From: a virus
Virus record (IMG/VR): IMGVR_UViG_3300009285_007532
Location: 1 to 37,639 of that record
Reading direction: 5' to 3' (one strand)
Length of the DNA stretch: 37,639 bases
A program made the translations under genes and the position numbers. Shown here in pieces: positions 1 to 7,584 of the stretch (positions within the stretch are counted from its first letter, which is position 1; every line of letters starts with the position of its first letter). The notes below the pieces were generated by a model, which made no database searches, was not told where the DNA came from, and was given only the letters and a program-made list of their open reading frames with translations.

Positions 1-1
1 G

Positions 2-148
2 GTCAAAGCGAGGCCCGATAAGCGTGAATTTTTCTGTTTGAAATTTGGAGGTTCGCGGGTTAGAACTCTGATCATTTGGTTGGCGTCGCTTACTTGGGGG
101 ATTGCCGACCAATTCGTGATTGGGGGTTTTACGGGTTCAGTCTGGTAG
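2..148 (+). CDS. Small junction-spanning protein, 3' part
   Basis: This is the 3' part of a reading frame that begins at 37622 if the molecule is circular, since bases 1-13 equal the last 13 bases of the window. Joined, it encodes about 50 residues: a basic start (MRVKARPDKR), then a hydrophobic stretch (TLIIWLASLTWGIADQF), ending at TAG 146-148. The start has a very strong Shine-Dalgarno sequence (GGAGGGGG, 37606-37613) eight bases before its ATG. It lies just upstream of the terminase genes. The function is unknown; one membrane-associated segment is possible. The open frame across the join supports circularity. Confidence 0.5.
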   Translation, partial: VKARPDKREFFCLKFGGSRVRTLIIWLASLTWGIADQFVIGGFTGSVW

Positions 149-169
149 CTGATATAGGTCTTGGATTAA

Positions 170-180
170 GGACTGAGTCC
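170..180. repeat. Short palindrome upstream of terminase
   Basis: GGACT-g-AGTCC is an 11-bp perfect inverted repeat in the non-coding stretch 149-291 before the terminase genes. This stretch also holds a run of 11 A at 207-217. It is where a packaging (cos or pac) site would be expected, but nothing in the sequence proves one. No convincing sigma70 promoter is seen here. Confidence 0.3.
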
Positions 181-291
181 ACATAAGGCTTGTTGTGCCG
201 TTGAGCAAAAAAAAAAACCACGAAACCGACCAAGACAGCCAGACTAGAAAAAGCGCCGCCTGCTCACGGCCGCTGGCCAAAGCGGCAGGGA

Positions 292-924
292 TTGCCGAAA
301 CGTGTATCAGTACAGGCAACAAAGGCGGATGCTGATCACGGGCGAAAGGGGTTAGTCAGCAATGTAATTGATGATGCCAAAAATAAGCCGGCGACGGGCA
401 AAAATACAAAATTGGGTTCGCAACCTGAAATATTTGCTAAAAGTATCCGCCGGCTTGCCCGTCACCTTGGCAGATCAGATACGGCGGTCCGTAAATGGAT
501 GAAGCGAGAGGACTGGCCTTTTCCACGAACTCCGCCCTGGGATATCAAACAGGTACAGGCCTGGGCGGAGATAAACTTGCGGCCCGATCCGGGCAAGGCC
601 TACCAGCAAAAGCTGGCCTCGCTCCGCAACGGCAGCGGTGCATATGGCGAGATCGGGGCTCTGACCAGGGCCAAAATACAGGTCACCCTCGAGAGGGCTA
701 TGTGGATTCGTCAGAGGAGGCTGGTGGAGGCTGGCAAATTGATCGATGCAGAGGAGGCCCAGCGGTACCGACTCAGACAAATTCAAGCAGCCAAAAGTTT
801 ATTGGTTACCCTGCCCCGATCAGTAGCCAATGCCTTAGTTGGACAAGACCGCAATGCAATTGAGCAGATATTGAACAAAAGAATAGAGGAACTTCTGGAT
901 GAATTCGCCGATAGTACTAGATAA
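292..924 (+). CDS. Terminase small subunit (putative)
   Basis: It probably recognises phage DNA and recruits the large terminase during packaging. The 210-residue frame carries a helix-turn-helix-like segment near residues 50-75 (SIRRLARHLGRSDTAVRKW followed by EDWPF), as in Nu1-type small subunits. The middle is charged and helical, and the C-terminus ends in an acidic helix. It overlaps the large terminase by 26 bases, the usual arrangement. The start is uncertain: TTG at 292 has no well-spaced ribosome binding site. The frame is open back to 205 without an ATG, through a run of 11 A where a slip or sequence error could hide the true start. TTG at 412 is another option. The assignment rests on position and the HTH. 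Confidence 0.7.
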   Translation: MPKRVSVQATKADADHGRKGLVSNVIDDAKNKPATGKNTKLGSQPEIFAKSIRRLARHLGRSDTAVRKWMKREDWPFPRTPPWDIKQVQAWAEINLRPDPGKAYQQKLASLRNGSGAYGEIGALTRAKIQVTLERAMWIRQRRLVEAGKLIDAEEAQRYRLRQIQAAKSLLVTLPRSVANALVGQDRNAIEQILNKRIEELLDEFADSTR

Positions 925-2941
925 CCCCGCGACAAGCCATGAGGTTTGGAACGAAAGGGAACGCGAAGCTTGGCGAATCCCAAAGCCAATACGCCCCAGT
1001 GAGTGGGCAGAAAAATACCGCTATCTCTTCAAATCCAGTATTCCCGGTCCTTATCGCAATGCCAACGCCCCCTATTTGCGGGGCATTATGGATATTTCCT
1101 CGAGGCCTGGCTGTGTTCAGGTCAACATCATGAAGGCCGCACAGATCGGGGTCTCAGAAGCCGGCCGTAACTTGTTAGGTTATTGGGCCCATATGGACCC
1201 GGACCCAGTTGGTTTAACTTTGCCGGATCGGATCAAGGGCCGCAAGATTATCAAAAGTGATATCTTGCCTCTGTTTAAGCAGACTCCAGTTCTACGGAAA
1301 CGCCTGGATAGTGAGGCCCGCGATGCTTTGATAGAAACCATTAGTCTCAACAATGGATTTCAGCTCGATCTGATGTGGTCGGGTTCTGCTACCTCTACCG
1401 CGAGTAATCCGGAACGGCGAATTATCAACGATGAAGTAGATAAGTTCAAACCTTGGGCTGGCGATGAGCCGGACCCGGTAGCCCGAACATGGAAACGAAT
1501 GAGGACTTATGGAGATCGCCGTTTACAGTTCAACATTTCCACACCAACCACCACCAGCGGACAGATTCACAAGTTGTGCGAGGGATCGACAGTCCAATTG
1601 TATTTCTATGTACCCTGTCCACACTGCGGAAAATTTCAACGCTTGGTATTTCCCCATCTCAAATGGGGTACTTATAGGGAAGCGGAGAATAAGTCCGAGC
1701 TGGTGAAGTTAATCATCCGGGATGGATCTGCATGGTATGAGTGTGAACATTGCCATGAGCGGATTATTGAAGATCAGAAAGCTTTTGTGGTTCGTCAAGG
1801 CTATTGGTCATCCGAAACAGGCAGGGTAATTGATGCGGACAGTATTATGCACCAGAACGCTGAAGAAGTGGAACACTGGCCAACCGGTACACGTATTGCT
1901 ATGCAGATATCTGCACTTTACTGTTTATGGGAATCATGGGCGGAGGTCGCCGCTGAATTCTTACTGGCGGAAGGAGATTTGGAAAAGAGTATCAACTTTC
2001 GGACAGAAACGCTCGGTGAGCCGTTCGAATATCAGATCAGTCGCGTGGAATCAAATGTTTTCAGTCAGAAAAGTATCCACGCTGCATTGCCGGCTGGGCT
2101 AGTACCTAAATGGGCTTGGCTTCTATTGGCCACGATAGACACACAGATAGATCATTTTTACGCTGTTATCCGAGCGTGGGGATCAGGCCGGAAGAGCCAG
2201 CGAATCTGGCATGGGCGATTAATGACTTTTGAGGAGCTGGATAAGTTGATCTTTATGACCAGTTGGCCGGTGGAAGACAATGTATCTGCTCCCATGCTTC
2301 CTGCGTTGGCCTTGATCGATAGTGGTGGAACGGAGGATAAGGTGCTGGGCGTTACTCGAACCATGCAAGTGTATGAATGGGTTGTACCTCGACAAGGGAT
2401 TGTCCGGACCATCAAAGGTGCTTCCCGGCCAGGCCCGGGTTTGTACTGGCCTATGAAAAATCCACTGGGAAAATCTGCTACTCGTAAAGCTCCCGAGGAC
2501 CTCCGGGCCTGGATGGTAGATACTCATCATTGCAATGATCTTTTGGCTGATCTGATTTTGCAGGGAGTGCCAAAGGAAAAAGACCGCTCACGGGGCGAGC
2601 CACCGCTGCCGGAGATTTGGTTATTGAATCAGGATAATGACGAAGAGTACAACCATCATTTGGCGGCAGTACATAAAACCGCCGATCGGACCGGAGCAAA
2701 AATCATCGAAAAATGGAAGCCTGTGCATCGTGGAAGCCGTTTAGATTATCGCGATTGTGAGGCTTATCAGGTAGCAGCTGCCTATATGGCTAATGTGCAT
2801 TTGCTTCCACCTGAAGAAGAACTGATCCAGATGAGAGCCCAGGATACTAAGCAAAGAGAACAGCAGAAGAAACAAAATCAAGAGCGTCGATCAGGCATGG
2901 AGGCCTGGATTCCTCAACCTTTTAAACAGGAGAATGAATAG
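899..2941 (+). CDS. Terminase large subunit, lambda GpA family
   Basis: This is the ATPase/nuclease motor that cuts and packages phage DNA into the prohead. It is 680 residues long, typical of the family. It shows the GpA-type N-terminus (IRPSEWAEKYRYL), a Walker-A-like segment KAAQIGVSEA near residues 79-88, and an acidic Walker-B-like IINDEVDKF near 175-183. A zinc-ribbon insertion follows with CPHC near 240 and CEHC near 282. The C-terminal nuclease part includes DSGGTED and a late DYRDCEAYQVAAAYM segment. A GAGGA site seven bases upstream fixes the ATG at 899. It is the first gene of the lambda-like head order terminase, gpW, portal, protease/capsid. Confidence 0.95.
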   Translation: MNSPIVLDNPATSHEVWNEREREAWRIPKPIRPSEWAEKYRYLFKSSIPGPYRNANAPYLRGIMDISSRPGCVQVNIMKAAQIGVSEAGRNLLGYWAHMDPDPVGLTLPDRIKGRKIIKSDILPLFKQTPVLRKRLDSEARDALIETISLNNGFQLDLMWSGSATSTASNPERRIINDEVDKFKPWAGDEPDPVARTWKRMRTYGDRRLQFNISTPTTTSGQIHKLCEGSTVQLYFYVPCPHCGKFQRLVFPHLKWGTYREAENKSELVKLIIRDGSAWYECEHCHERIIEDQKAFVVRQGYWSSETGRVIDADSIMHQNAEEVEHWPTGTRIAMQISALYCLWESWAEVAAEFLLAEGDLEKSINFRTETLGEPFEYQISRVESNVFSQKSIHAALPAGLVPKWAWLLLATIDTQIDHFYAVIRAWGSGRKSQRIWHGRLMTFEELDKLIFMTSWPVEDNVSAPMLPALALIDSGGTEDKVLGVTRTMQVYEWVVPRQGIVRTIKGASRPGPGLYWPMKNPLGKSATRKAPEDLRAWMVDTHHCNDLLADLILQGVPKEKDRSRGEPPLPEIWLLNQDNDEEYNHHLAAVHKTADRTGAKIIEKWKPVHRGSRLDYRDCEAYQVAAAYMANVHLLPPEEELIQMRAQDTKQREQQKKQNQERRSGMEAWIPQPFKQENE

Positions 2942-2942
2942 C

Positions 2943-3170
2943 ATGGATGCAAAAAAACCGACACCAATTGAAACTACCGAAGCCCTTCGCGAGAAAAAAG
3001 ATGCGGTCAATAAACGATTGGCTATATCCGATCTGCAAAAAAAACTGGGGGAGAAGAAGTGCAGGCATTGTCTGACCGTGGGAAAGTGGAAGATTTATAA
3101 CACTCAAGGTAAAGTTAGATACGTCCATTGTCTTGCTTGCGGCAGGTCAGATAGTGTAATGGTCGATTAA
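2943..3170 (+). CDS. Small zinc-ribbon protein
   Basis: This 75-residue protein has a lysine-rich helical N-terminus and a C-terminal CxxC...CxxC ribbon (CRHC and CLAC). Such a fold could bind zinc and contact DNA or protein, but no specific job can be named. The chosen ATG at 2943 is 10 bases after AGGAG (2928-2932); the in-frame ATG at 2934 is too close to that site. It follows the large terminase directly and is followed by two identical palindromes, so it closes the terminase pair before the connector genes. A role in packaging is only inferred from position. Confidence 0.6.
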   Translation: MDAKKPTPIETTEALREKKDAVNKRLAISDLQKKLGEKKCRHCLTVGKWKIYNTQGKVRYVHCLACGRSDSVMVD

Positions 3171-3171
3171 A

Positions 3172-3188
3172 TTACCACGCTGTGGTAA
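3172..3188. promoter_or_regulatory. 17-bp palindrome, copy 1
   Basis: TTACCAC-GCT-GTGGTAA is a perfect 7-3-7 inverted repeat immediately after the zinc-ribbon gene. An identical copy lies with its centre 42 bp downstream, four helical turns away. The form fits a dimeric repressor operator or a small RNA hairpin; no U-tract follows, so a terminator is unlikely. Confidence 0.6.
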
Positions 3189-3213
3189 GAATTTTCATTT
3201 TTATAGTAAAAAC

Positions 3214-3230
3214 TTACCACGCTGTGGTAA
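3214..3230. promoter_or_regulatory. 17-bp palindrome, copy 2
   Basis: This is an identical second copy of TTACCAC-GCT-GTGGTAA, between the zinc-ribbon gene and the gpW-like gene. An AT-rich spacer separates the two copies. Their helical phasing would put two bound dimers on the same DNA face. Confidence 0.6.
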
Positions 3231-3273
3231 TTACCCCCTTGTTTATTGTTTGTGCCTTTGCGATTTTGGGGGC

Positions 3274-3507
3274 ATGGCGATTACTCTTGCACAAGTTGAT
3301 GCGGCGATTGATGCCGCTTTTGCCGCCTTTACTTTGGGGGAAACGGCTTACACTCTGAACGGGAGGAGAGTGGAATTTCGCAGTTTGACGGAACTCCAAA
3401 ATCATATTGATTGGTTAAGCGCTCAAAAAGTCCAACTAACTGCACAGAACGAAATCGATGCCGGCGGCGGCGGAGCTGCGGTAGTGGTTTTTCAGGAGCC
3501 GAGTTGA
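3274..3507 (+). CDS. gpW-like head-tail connector protein
   Basis: This 77-residue protein matches the size and pattern of the gpW family, which sits under the portal and prepares the head for tail joining. It begins with a helix (LAQVDAAIDAAFAAF), then a short beta hairpin (YTLNGRRVEF), then a second helix (TELQNHIDWLSAQKVQL). The place between terminase and portal is exactly that of lambda W. I chose the ATG at 3274 over an upstream TTG because the family begins there, although the G-rich site upstream is close. The stop TGA shares a base with the portal ATG, so the two are probably translationally coupled. Confidence 0.75.
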   Translation: MAITLAQVDAAIDAAFAAFTLGETAYTLNGRRVEFRSLTELQNHIDWLSAQKVQLTAQNEIDAGGGGAAVVVFQEPS

Positions 3508-5144
3508 TGGGTAAGCTTTTAGAAAAATCAGCTGTTGCCATCGGGCAATTCATTGTTCGGGTACAAGAGGCATCAAAATCAATAGGCTTAGCACATTATG
3601 ATGCTGCAAAAAAGGACCGTACTAATAGAGACTGGCGAACTGTTCTCACCTCAGCCGATTCGGCGATTCTGAACGATTTGGATACTTTGCTGGCTCGTAG
3701 CCGGGCAACTATCCGTAATGATGGATATGCTGCCAGCGCCCAGGCGGGCTATCAGCGGTATGTGGTAGGGAGTGGAATTACCGCCCGGGCATCTGCTAGA
3801 CATCCGGAATCCGGCGAAATGCTCGATGGGTTCAATCAGAAAGTTGATCTTCTTTGGGATGATTGGTCCAACACTCCGGAGTTTTGTGATGTTGAAAGAA
3901 CCAAAACCTTGGCCGAAAAGCAACGTCTGTGGATGAATGAATTATTCGCCGCCGGCGGATTATTTATTATCGAGAATTATCGCCAGCGAGATAAAAGTGT
4001 AGGTTTGATTCTGCAGGAAGTTGAATATGAGCAGGCGGATACCACTAAAATCGAGCATGAAGGTCGGCAAGTTCGTGGAGGAATAGAGATTGATGAATAT
4101 GGTGCGCCTATAGCTTATCACTTGAATACCATTAAACATCCTTTGAATGATTGGAGTACTCAAAGCAGTCGCATCGAGGCCTCGCGGGTTATCCATCTTT
4201 TTCGCCAGGATAGGATTCGTCAGAAACGCGGCGTCCCTTGGATGTCGGCCATTTTACCAAGCATACGCAATCTGGCGATGTACGAAACATATACACAGCT
4301 CAAAGCCCGAAATGAGGCGGCTTATACCGGGTTTGTCGAACAGGAGCAGCCGGGCAATGCTTTTACCCCCTTGCAGATAGCGAAGACTGTCGGGGCGGCT
4401 ACACCTAGCGGAGAATCTGACAGCACCAACGAGTTGCAGGTAAGAATTGAGCCGGGACTGTTCCCCTTTCTCAAGCCAGGGCAGAGGGTTACTTTTCCGC
4501 CGCCACAGACTCCCAATACCCAATACCCGCCTTTTGTGCTCGAGCAACTCAAGCGAATAGCTGCCGGCACAGGTCTGGACTTGGCTACCATGGTTCGTTG
4601 GTACGCGGATGGTAATTTTTCCAGCCAGCGGCAAGCCAAGCTGGAAATCTATGCTGAGACCGATCCTATTCAACAGATTTATTTCATCAATAAAACGATG
4701 CGAAGAATTCGCAGGCGATTTATCGAACAGTGTATTTTGGAAGGTCGGCTTGAGGCTTCTGGTTATTTTGAAAACGAGCGCTGGCGGAATGCCTATTTAC
4801 GAACCAACTGGAAGGGTCCGCCTAAACCTTCGATCGATCGGGCCAAGGACGCGGCCGGAACTAAGCTGCTGATGTCTATGGGACTATTGAGCCCGCAGGA
4901 TTGGGCCAACGAGCAAGGGCTGGAGATACGCGACATTTATGCAGAAATCGCAGAAGCTCGACAAATGCGCAAAGATTTCGGCATAGATGATTTGATCGAT
5001 CCCACATTTGGCAAGGTTGATCCTCGTGAACCTCGACCGGATAAGAAACATCCGGGCGATAACGGGGACGATAACTGGGACCTGAGTCGGTTAATTACCG
5101 AGCCGGTGCTTAGTGATTCAATTTTCTCGCAAGGAGTTCGCTAA
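3507..5144 (+). CDS. Portal protein, lambda gpB family
   Basis: It forms the dodecameric ring at the unique head vertex through which DNA enters and leaves, and to which the connector binds. The protein has 545 residues, usual for this family. It contains the characteristic segments: the early NPTARAAI-equivalent region with tyrosine-rich RYVVGSGIT, the HLFRQDRIRQKRGVPW motif near the middle, and the late LDLATMVRWYADGNFSSQRQ stretch. The ATG at 3507 has AGGAG nine to ten bases before it and overlaps the previous stop by one base. The frame is open further upstream, but that part only overlaps the gpW-like gene. Its own stop overlaps the next ATG (TAATG). Confidence 0.93.
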   Translation: MGKLLEKSAVAIGQFIVRVQEASKSIGLAHYDAAKKDRTNRDWRTVLTSADSAILNDLDTLLARSRATIRNDGYAASAQAGYQRYVVGSGITARASARHPESGEMLDGFNQKVDLLWDDWSNTPEFCDVERTKTLAEKQRLWMNELFAAGGLFIIENYRQRDKSVGLILQEVEYEQADTTKIEHEGRQVRGGIEIDEYGAPIAYHLNTIKHPLNDWSTQSSRIEASRVIHLFRQDRIRQKRGVPWMSAILPSIRNLAMYETYTQLKARNEAAYTGFVEQEQPGNAFTPLQIAKTVGAATPSGESDSTNELQVRIEPGLFPFLKPGQRVTFPPPQTPNTQYPPFVLEQLKRIAAGTGLDLATMVRWYADGNFSSQRQAKLEIYAETDPIQQIYFINKTMRRIRRRFIEQCILEGRLEASGYFENERWRNAYLRTNWKGPPKPSIDRAKDAAGTKLLMSMGLLSPQDWANEQGLEIRDIYAEIAEARQMRKDFGIDDLIDPTFGKVDPREPRPDKKHPGDNGDDNWDLSRLITEPVLSDSIFSQGVR

Positions 5145-7429
5145 TGGCAAATCGCAGACGGCACAAACAACAAGTAAAAAATAGGGCGTTGACTGCGGCA
5201 CTCGATACAGCCATAAGGCTTTCTACTGTTAAGGCTTTGGTGGCTGGTGAGTTTGAAGTTGATATAGAGAAAGGGGTGCTTAGCAATGTTTCAATTATTA
5301 CCAGAGGTCCGGCAATAGGTCACGGCTTTGATGTGGACGATGTGATGCTCAAACAGGTGGCCGAGGCGATCAATGGACACACCAAAGGCGTTAAGTGTCG
5401 ACTGACTCATCCGAAAAATTCGGGGGGAATGTTTGGTGGTGGAACAGATCCGATCGAAGTCATGTTGGGGCGGGCCAAGAATGCTCGTGTTGATGATTAT
5501 CAGGTACGTGGCGACATTCAATTTGGCAATTATGCAGCAGACGGTCCGAATGGGGACCTTAGAAAATACCTGATGGGAATCGCTCAGGAAGACCCTGAAG
5601 TGATCGGCCTTTCCATTGTTTTCATCCCAGATGATTACGAACCCCGCACCGATGAAAATGATCAATCTTTGCCGCCGGCCGGCAGAGTTAAGGATGTTTT
5701 AGCTGTGGATTTTGTTGGAGACCCAGGGGCTAACCCAGGGGGTCTCTTGTCTAGCAACAGTAGCGATGAAGGACCATCGCTCACATTTTTGAAGGAGTGT
5801 ATTATGAATAAGAAATTGAGGACCTATTTGGAAAGTGTCGGCTTAGCGGCTGATGCCAGTCTGGAAACCGCCATCCTTTTCTGGAAAGGATTAAGCGGCG
5901 ATCAGAAGGCTGCAGCGGATGCCCTTTCTGATGGTGAAAGCAAGGGTGCCGGCAAGAATACCGATACCGCTCACTCAGGAACGGTCGTAGCCGATGAAGT
6001 GGGCACCGTCGGTGAAGAGATCATGGCGGGCGAAGCCGCAGCGAAGGCTCTGGTGGCTGACCGCACCCGGCGTGAAGGCATTATGGCGTTAGCCAAACTA
6101 AACGCTTTGGATACTGCCTGGGCTCAAGGCCTTTGCGATCGCGGCGTGACGTTGGCTCATGCTACAGAACTGGTGGAGTTGGCTAAAACCCATCAACCAC
6201 TGCCGGTAGGCGCTGGCCCGCGGATTGGCGTGGGCGAGGATCTCAACCGCTCCACGCTGGCAGATGGTATCACCGATGCCATCATACTTCGTTCCGGAGC
6301 GCGAATGATCGAACTGGACAAGGATACCGGCATTGCCGTCCGCGATACCGCCGGCAAAACTGTTGTCCGCCAGCCCCACGAACGGGCTCTACAGTTCCGC
6401 AAGCTCTCCCTGCTGGACATGGGCCGTCATTACCTGGCTGCTCTTGGCGTGCCGGGAGTGGACTACATGGGCCGGGTTCAAATCGCTGAATTGTTGCTCA
6501 ATCCGCACAAGCTGCAGGGGCAGTACGGCATAGTGGCCTTAGCCCAGGGGACCAGCGATTTTCCGTATATCCTGGCCAATGCCCTGAATAAAAACCTTCG
6601 AGCGGCTTACGCCGAAGCTCCTACTCAGTGGCCGATGTTCTGTTCCAGACTCTTGGTTCCGGATTATAAGCAATTCTCTCTGGTATCTTTGAGCGAGGCT
6701 CCTGACTTGGTGGAGCGAGACGAGGGTGGCCCGGTCGAATACGGAACCCTGACGGAAAATCGAGAAGTGGCAACTCTCGCTGAGTTCGCTAAAGGGATTC
6801 GGATCACTCGCCGGACCATGGTGAATGACGATCTGAATGCCTTCAGTCGACTGCCCCAGATGCTGGGACCCGCGGCCAAGCGAAAAGAGGACGATGTGGC
6901 TTTTGCTATTTTGACGGCTAATGCCGCCTTGGGTCAGGATAGCATTGCCCTCTTCGATGCGGCCACGCACAAAAACTACATCACTGCCGGTGCCGTTCCC
7001 AGTGTTGCTACTCTGAATGTCGGGGCTGCGGCCATGGGTGTACAGAAGGGTATTGGTGGAGCCTCTTATCTGGATATTCAGCCCAAGAGTATCCTCTGTC
7101 CTATCGCTCTTTCCGGAACGGTGAAGCAGTTGATTGCTTCTGTGGTTGATCCATCCAAGAACAACGCCGCTGAAAATATTTGGCGCAACAGACTTGAGGT
7201 TGTCGCCAACGCTCGGCTGGATGCGGCCAATGCCAATGGTTGGTATTTGGCGGCTGATCCCAGCCTGGTAGATACCATCGTGGTGGCGTTCCTCGAAGAA
7301 GAGCAAACCCCTGTTACCCAGTCGGAGACGGACTTCGACACCGGCGATCTGAAGATTTCAGTTCGCCATAGCGTTGTTGCCAAGGCTATCGATTATCGTG
7401 GCCTGTTTTACAACGATGGTGTCACCTAA
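5144..7429 (+). CDS. Prohead protease/major capsid protein fusion
   Basis: This 761-residue protein joins three parts. Residues about 40-200 look like an S78-type prohead protease, with a candidate catalytic His in RLTHP (H89) and Ser in GLSIVF (S157). Residues about 220-330 are Ala/Glu-rich and scaffold-like. Residues about 380-761 are a Mu-like/HK97-fold major capsid protein. Known fused protease-capsid proteins have this plan: the protease matures the shell and removes the scaffold. An internal ATG at 5804 (M221) follows a strong GAAGGAG site, so a separate 541-residue scaffold-capsid product is likely. The gene overlaps the portal stop (TAATG) and is followed by structured RNA. Confidence 0.9.
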   Translation: MANRRRHKQQVKNRALTAALDTAIRLSTVKALVAGEFEVDIEKGVLSNVSIITRGPAIGHGFDVDDVMLKQVAEAINGHTKGVKCRLTHPKNSGGMFGGGTDPIEVMLGRAKNARVDDYQVRGDIQFGNYAADGPNGDLRKYLMGIAQEDPEVIGLSIVFIPDDYEPRTDENDQSLPPAGRVKDVLAVDFVGDPGANPGGLLSSNSSDEGPSLTFLKECIMNKKLRTYLESVGLAADASLETAILFWKGLSGDQKAAADALSDGESKGAGKNTDTAHSGTVVADEVGTVGEEIMAGEAAAKALVADRTRREGIMALAKLNALDTAWAQGLCDRGVTLAHATELVELAKTHQPLPVGAGPRIGVGEDLNRSTLADGITDAIILRSGARMIELDKDTGIAVRDTAGKTVVRQPHERALQFRKLSLLDMGRHYLAALGVPGVDYMGRVQIAELLLNPHKLQGQYGIVALAQGTSDFPYILANALNKNLRAAYAEAPTQWPMFCSRLLVPDYKQFSLVSLSEAPDLVERDEGGPVEYGTLTENREVATLAEFAKGIRITRRTMVNDDLNAFSRLPQMLGPAAKRKEDDVAFAILTANAALGQDSIALFDAATHKNYITAGAVPSVATLNVGAAAMGVQKGIGGASYLDIQPKSILCPIALSGTVKQLIASVVDPSKNNAAENIWRNRLEVVANARLDAANANGWYLAADPSLVDTIVVAFLEEEQTPVTQSETDFDTGDLKISVRHSVVAKAIDYRGLFYNDGVT
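5790..5806 (+). promoter_or_regulatory. Internal ribosome binding site and start in capsid fusion
   Basis: GAAGGAGTG followed by ATG at 5804 lies in frame inside the protease-capsid gene, at the border between the protease and the scaffold-like part. It resembles the nested start of lambda Nu3 within C, except that here the capsid domain is included. It would let the phage make many capsid subunits with few protease copies. Confidence 0.6.
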
Positions 7430-7446
7430 TAGTTGAATCAGATAAG

Positions 7447-7498
7447 CGGCGACGGCTAAGACCGGCCAGCCGTCGCCGTTGGCTGATAATGGCCGGTC
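7447..7498 (+). ncRNA. Predicted H-type RNA pseudoknot between capsid and decoration genes
   Basis: Stem 1 is an 11-bp perfect helix, 7447-7457 with 7468-7478. Eight of the ten loop bases, GACCGGCC (7460-7467), pair perfectly with GGCCGGTC (7491-7498) downstream. The connecting loops are 2, 0 and 12 nt, the geometry of a classical H-type pseudoknot. The same bases could instead form mutually exclusive hairpins, the second followed by GTTTT like a weak terminator. It sits 18 nt after the capsid stop, so it may control read-through, stability or translation of the decoration gene. Confidence 0.6.
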
Positions 7499-7539
7499 GT
7501 TTTGGAAACCTAGTGGTTAGGGATGACTGATAAACTTTG

Positions 7540-7578
7540 CTCGTCAGGGCGAAGAGCCTTGCCGTAGCACGAAAGGAG
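7540..7578 (+). promoter_or_regulatory. Conserved leader hairpin, copy 1
   Basis: CTCGTCAGGGCGAAG...GCCTTGCC...TAGCACGAAAGGAG contains a six-pair hairpin (CAGGGC with GCCTTG, one G-U pair) and ends in the ribosome binding site of the decoration gene. A closely similar copy precedes the gene at 15902. The loop and one pair differ while pairing is kept. Confidence 0.55.
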
Positions 7579-7584
7579 TCAATT

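Noticed and set aside
6539-7306. Long minus-strand open frame opposite the capsid gene
   Set aside because: It lies wholly antisense to a well-supported capsid domain, has no ribosome site and no recognisable fold.
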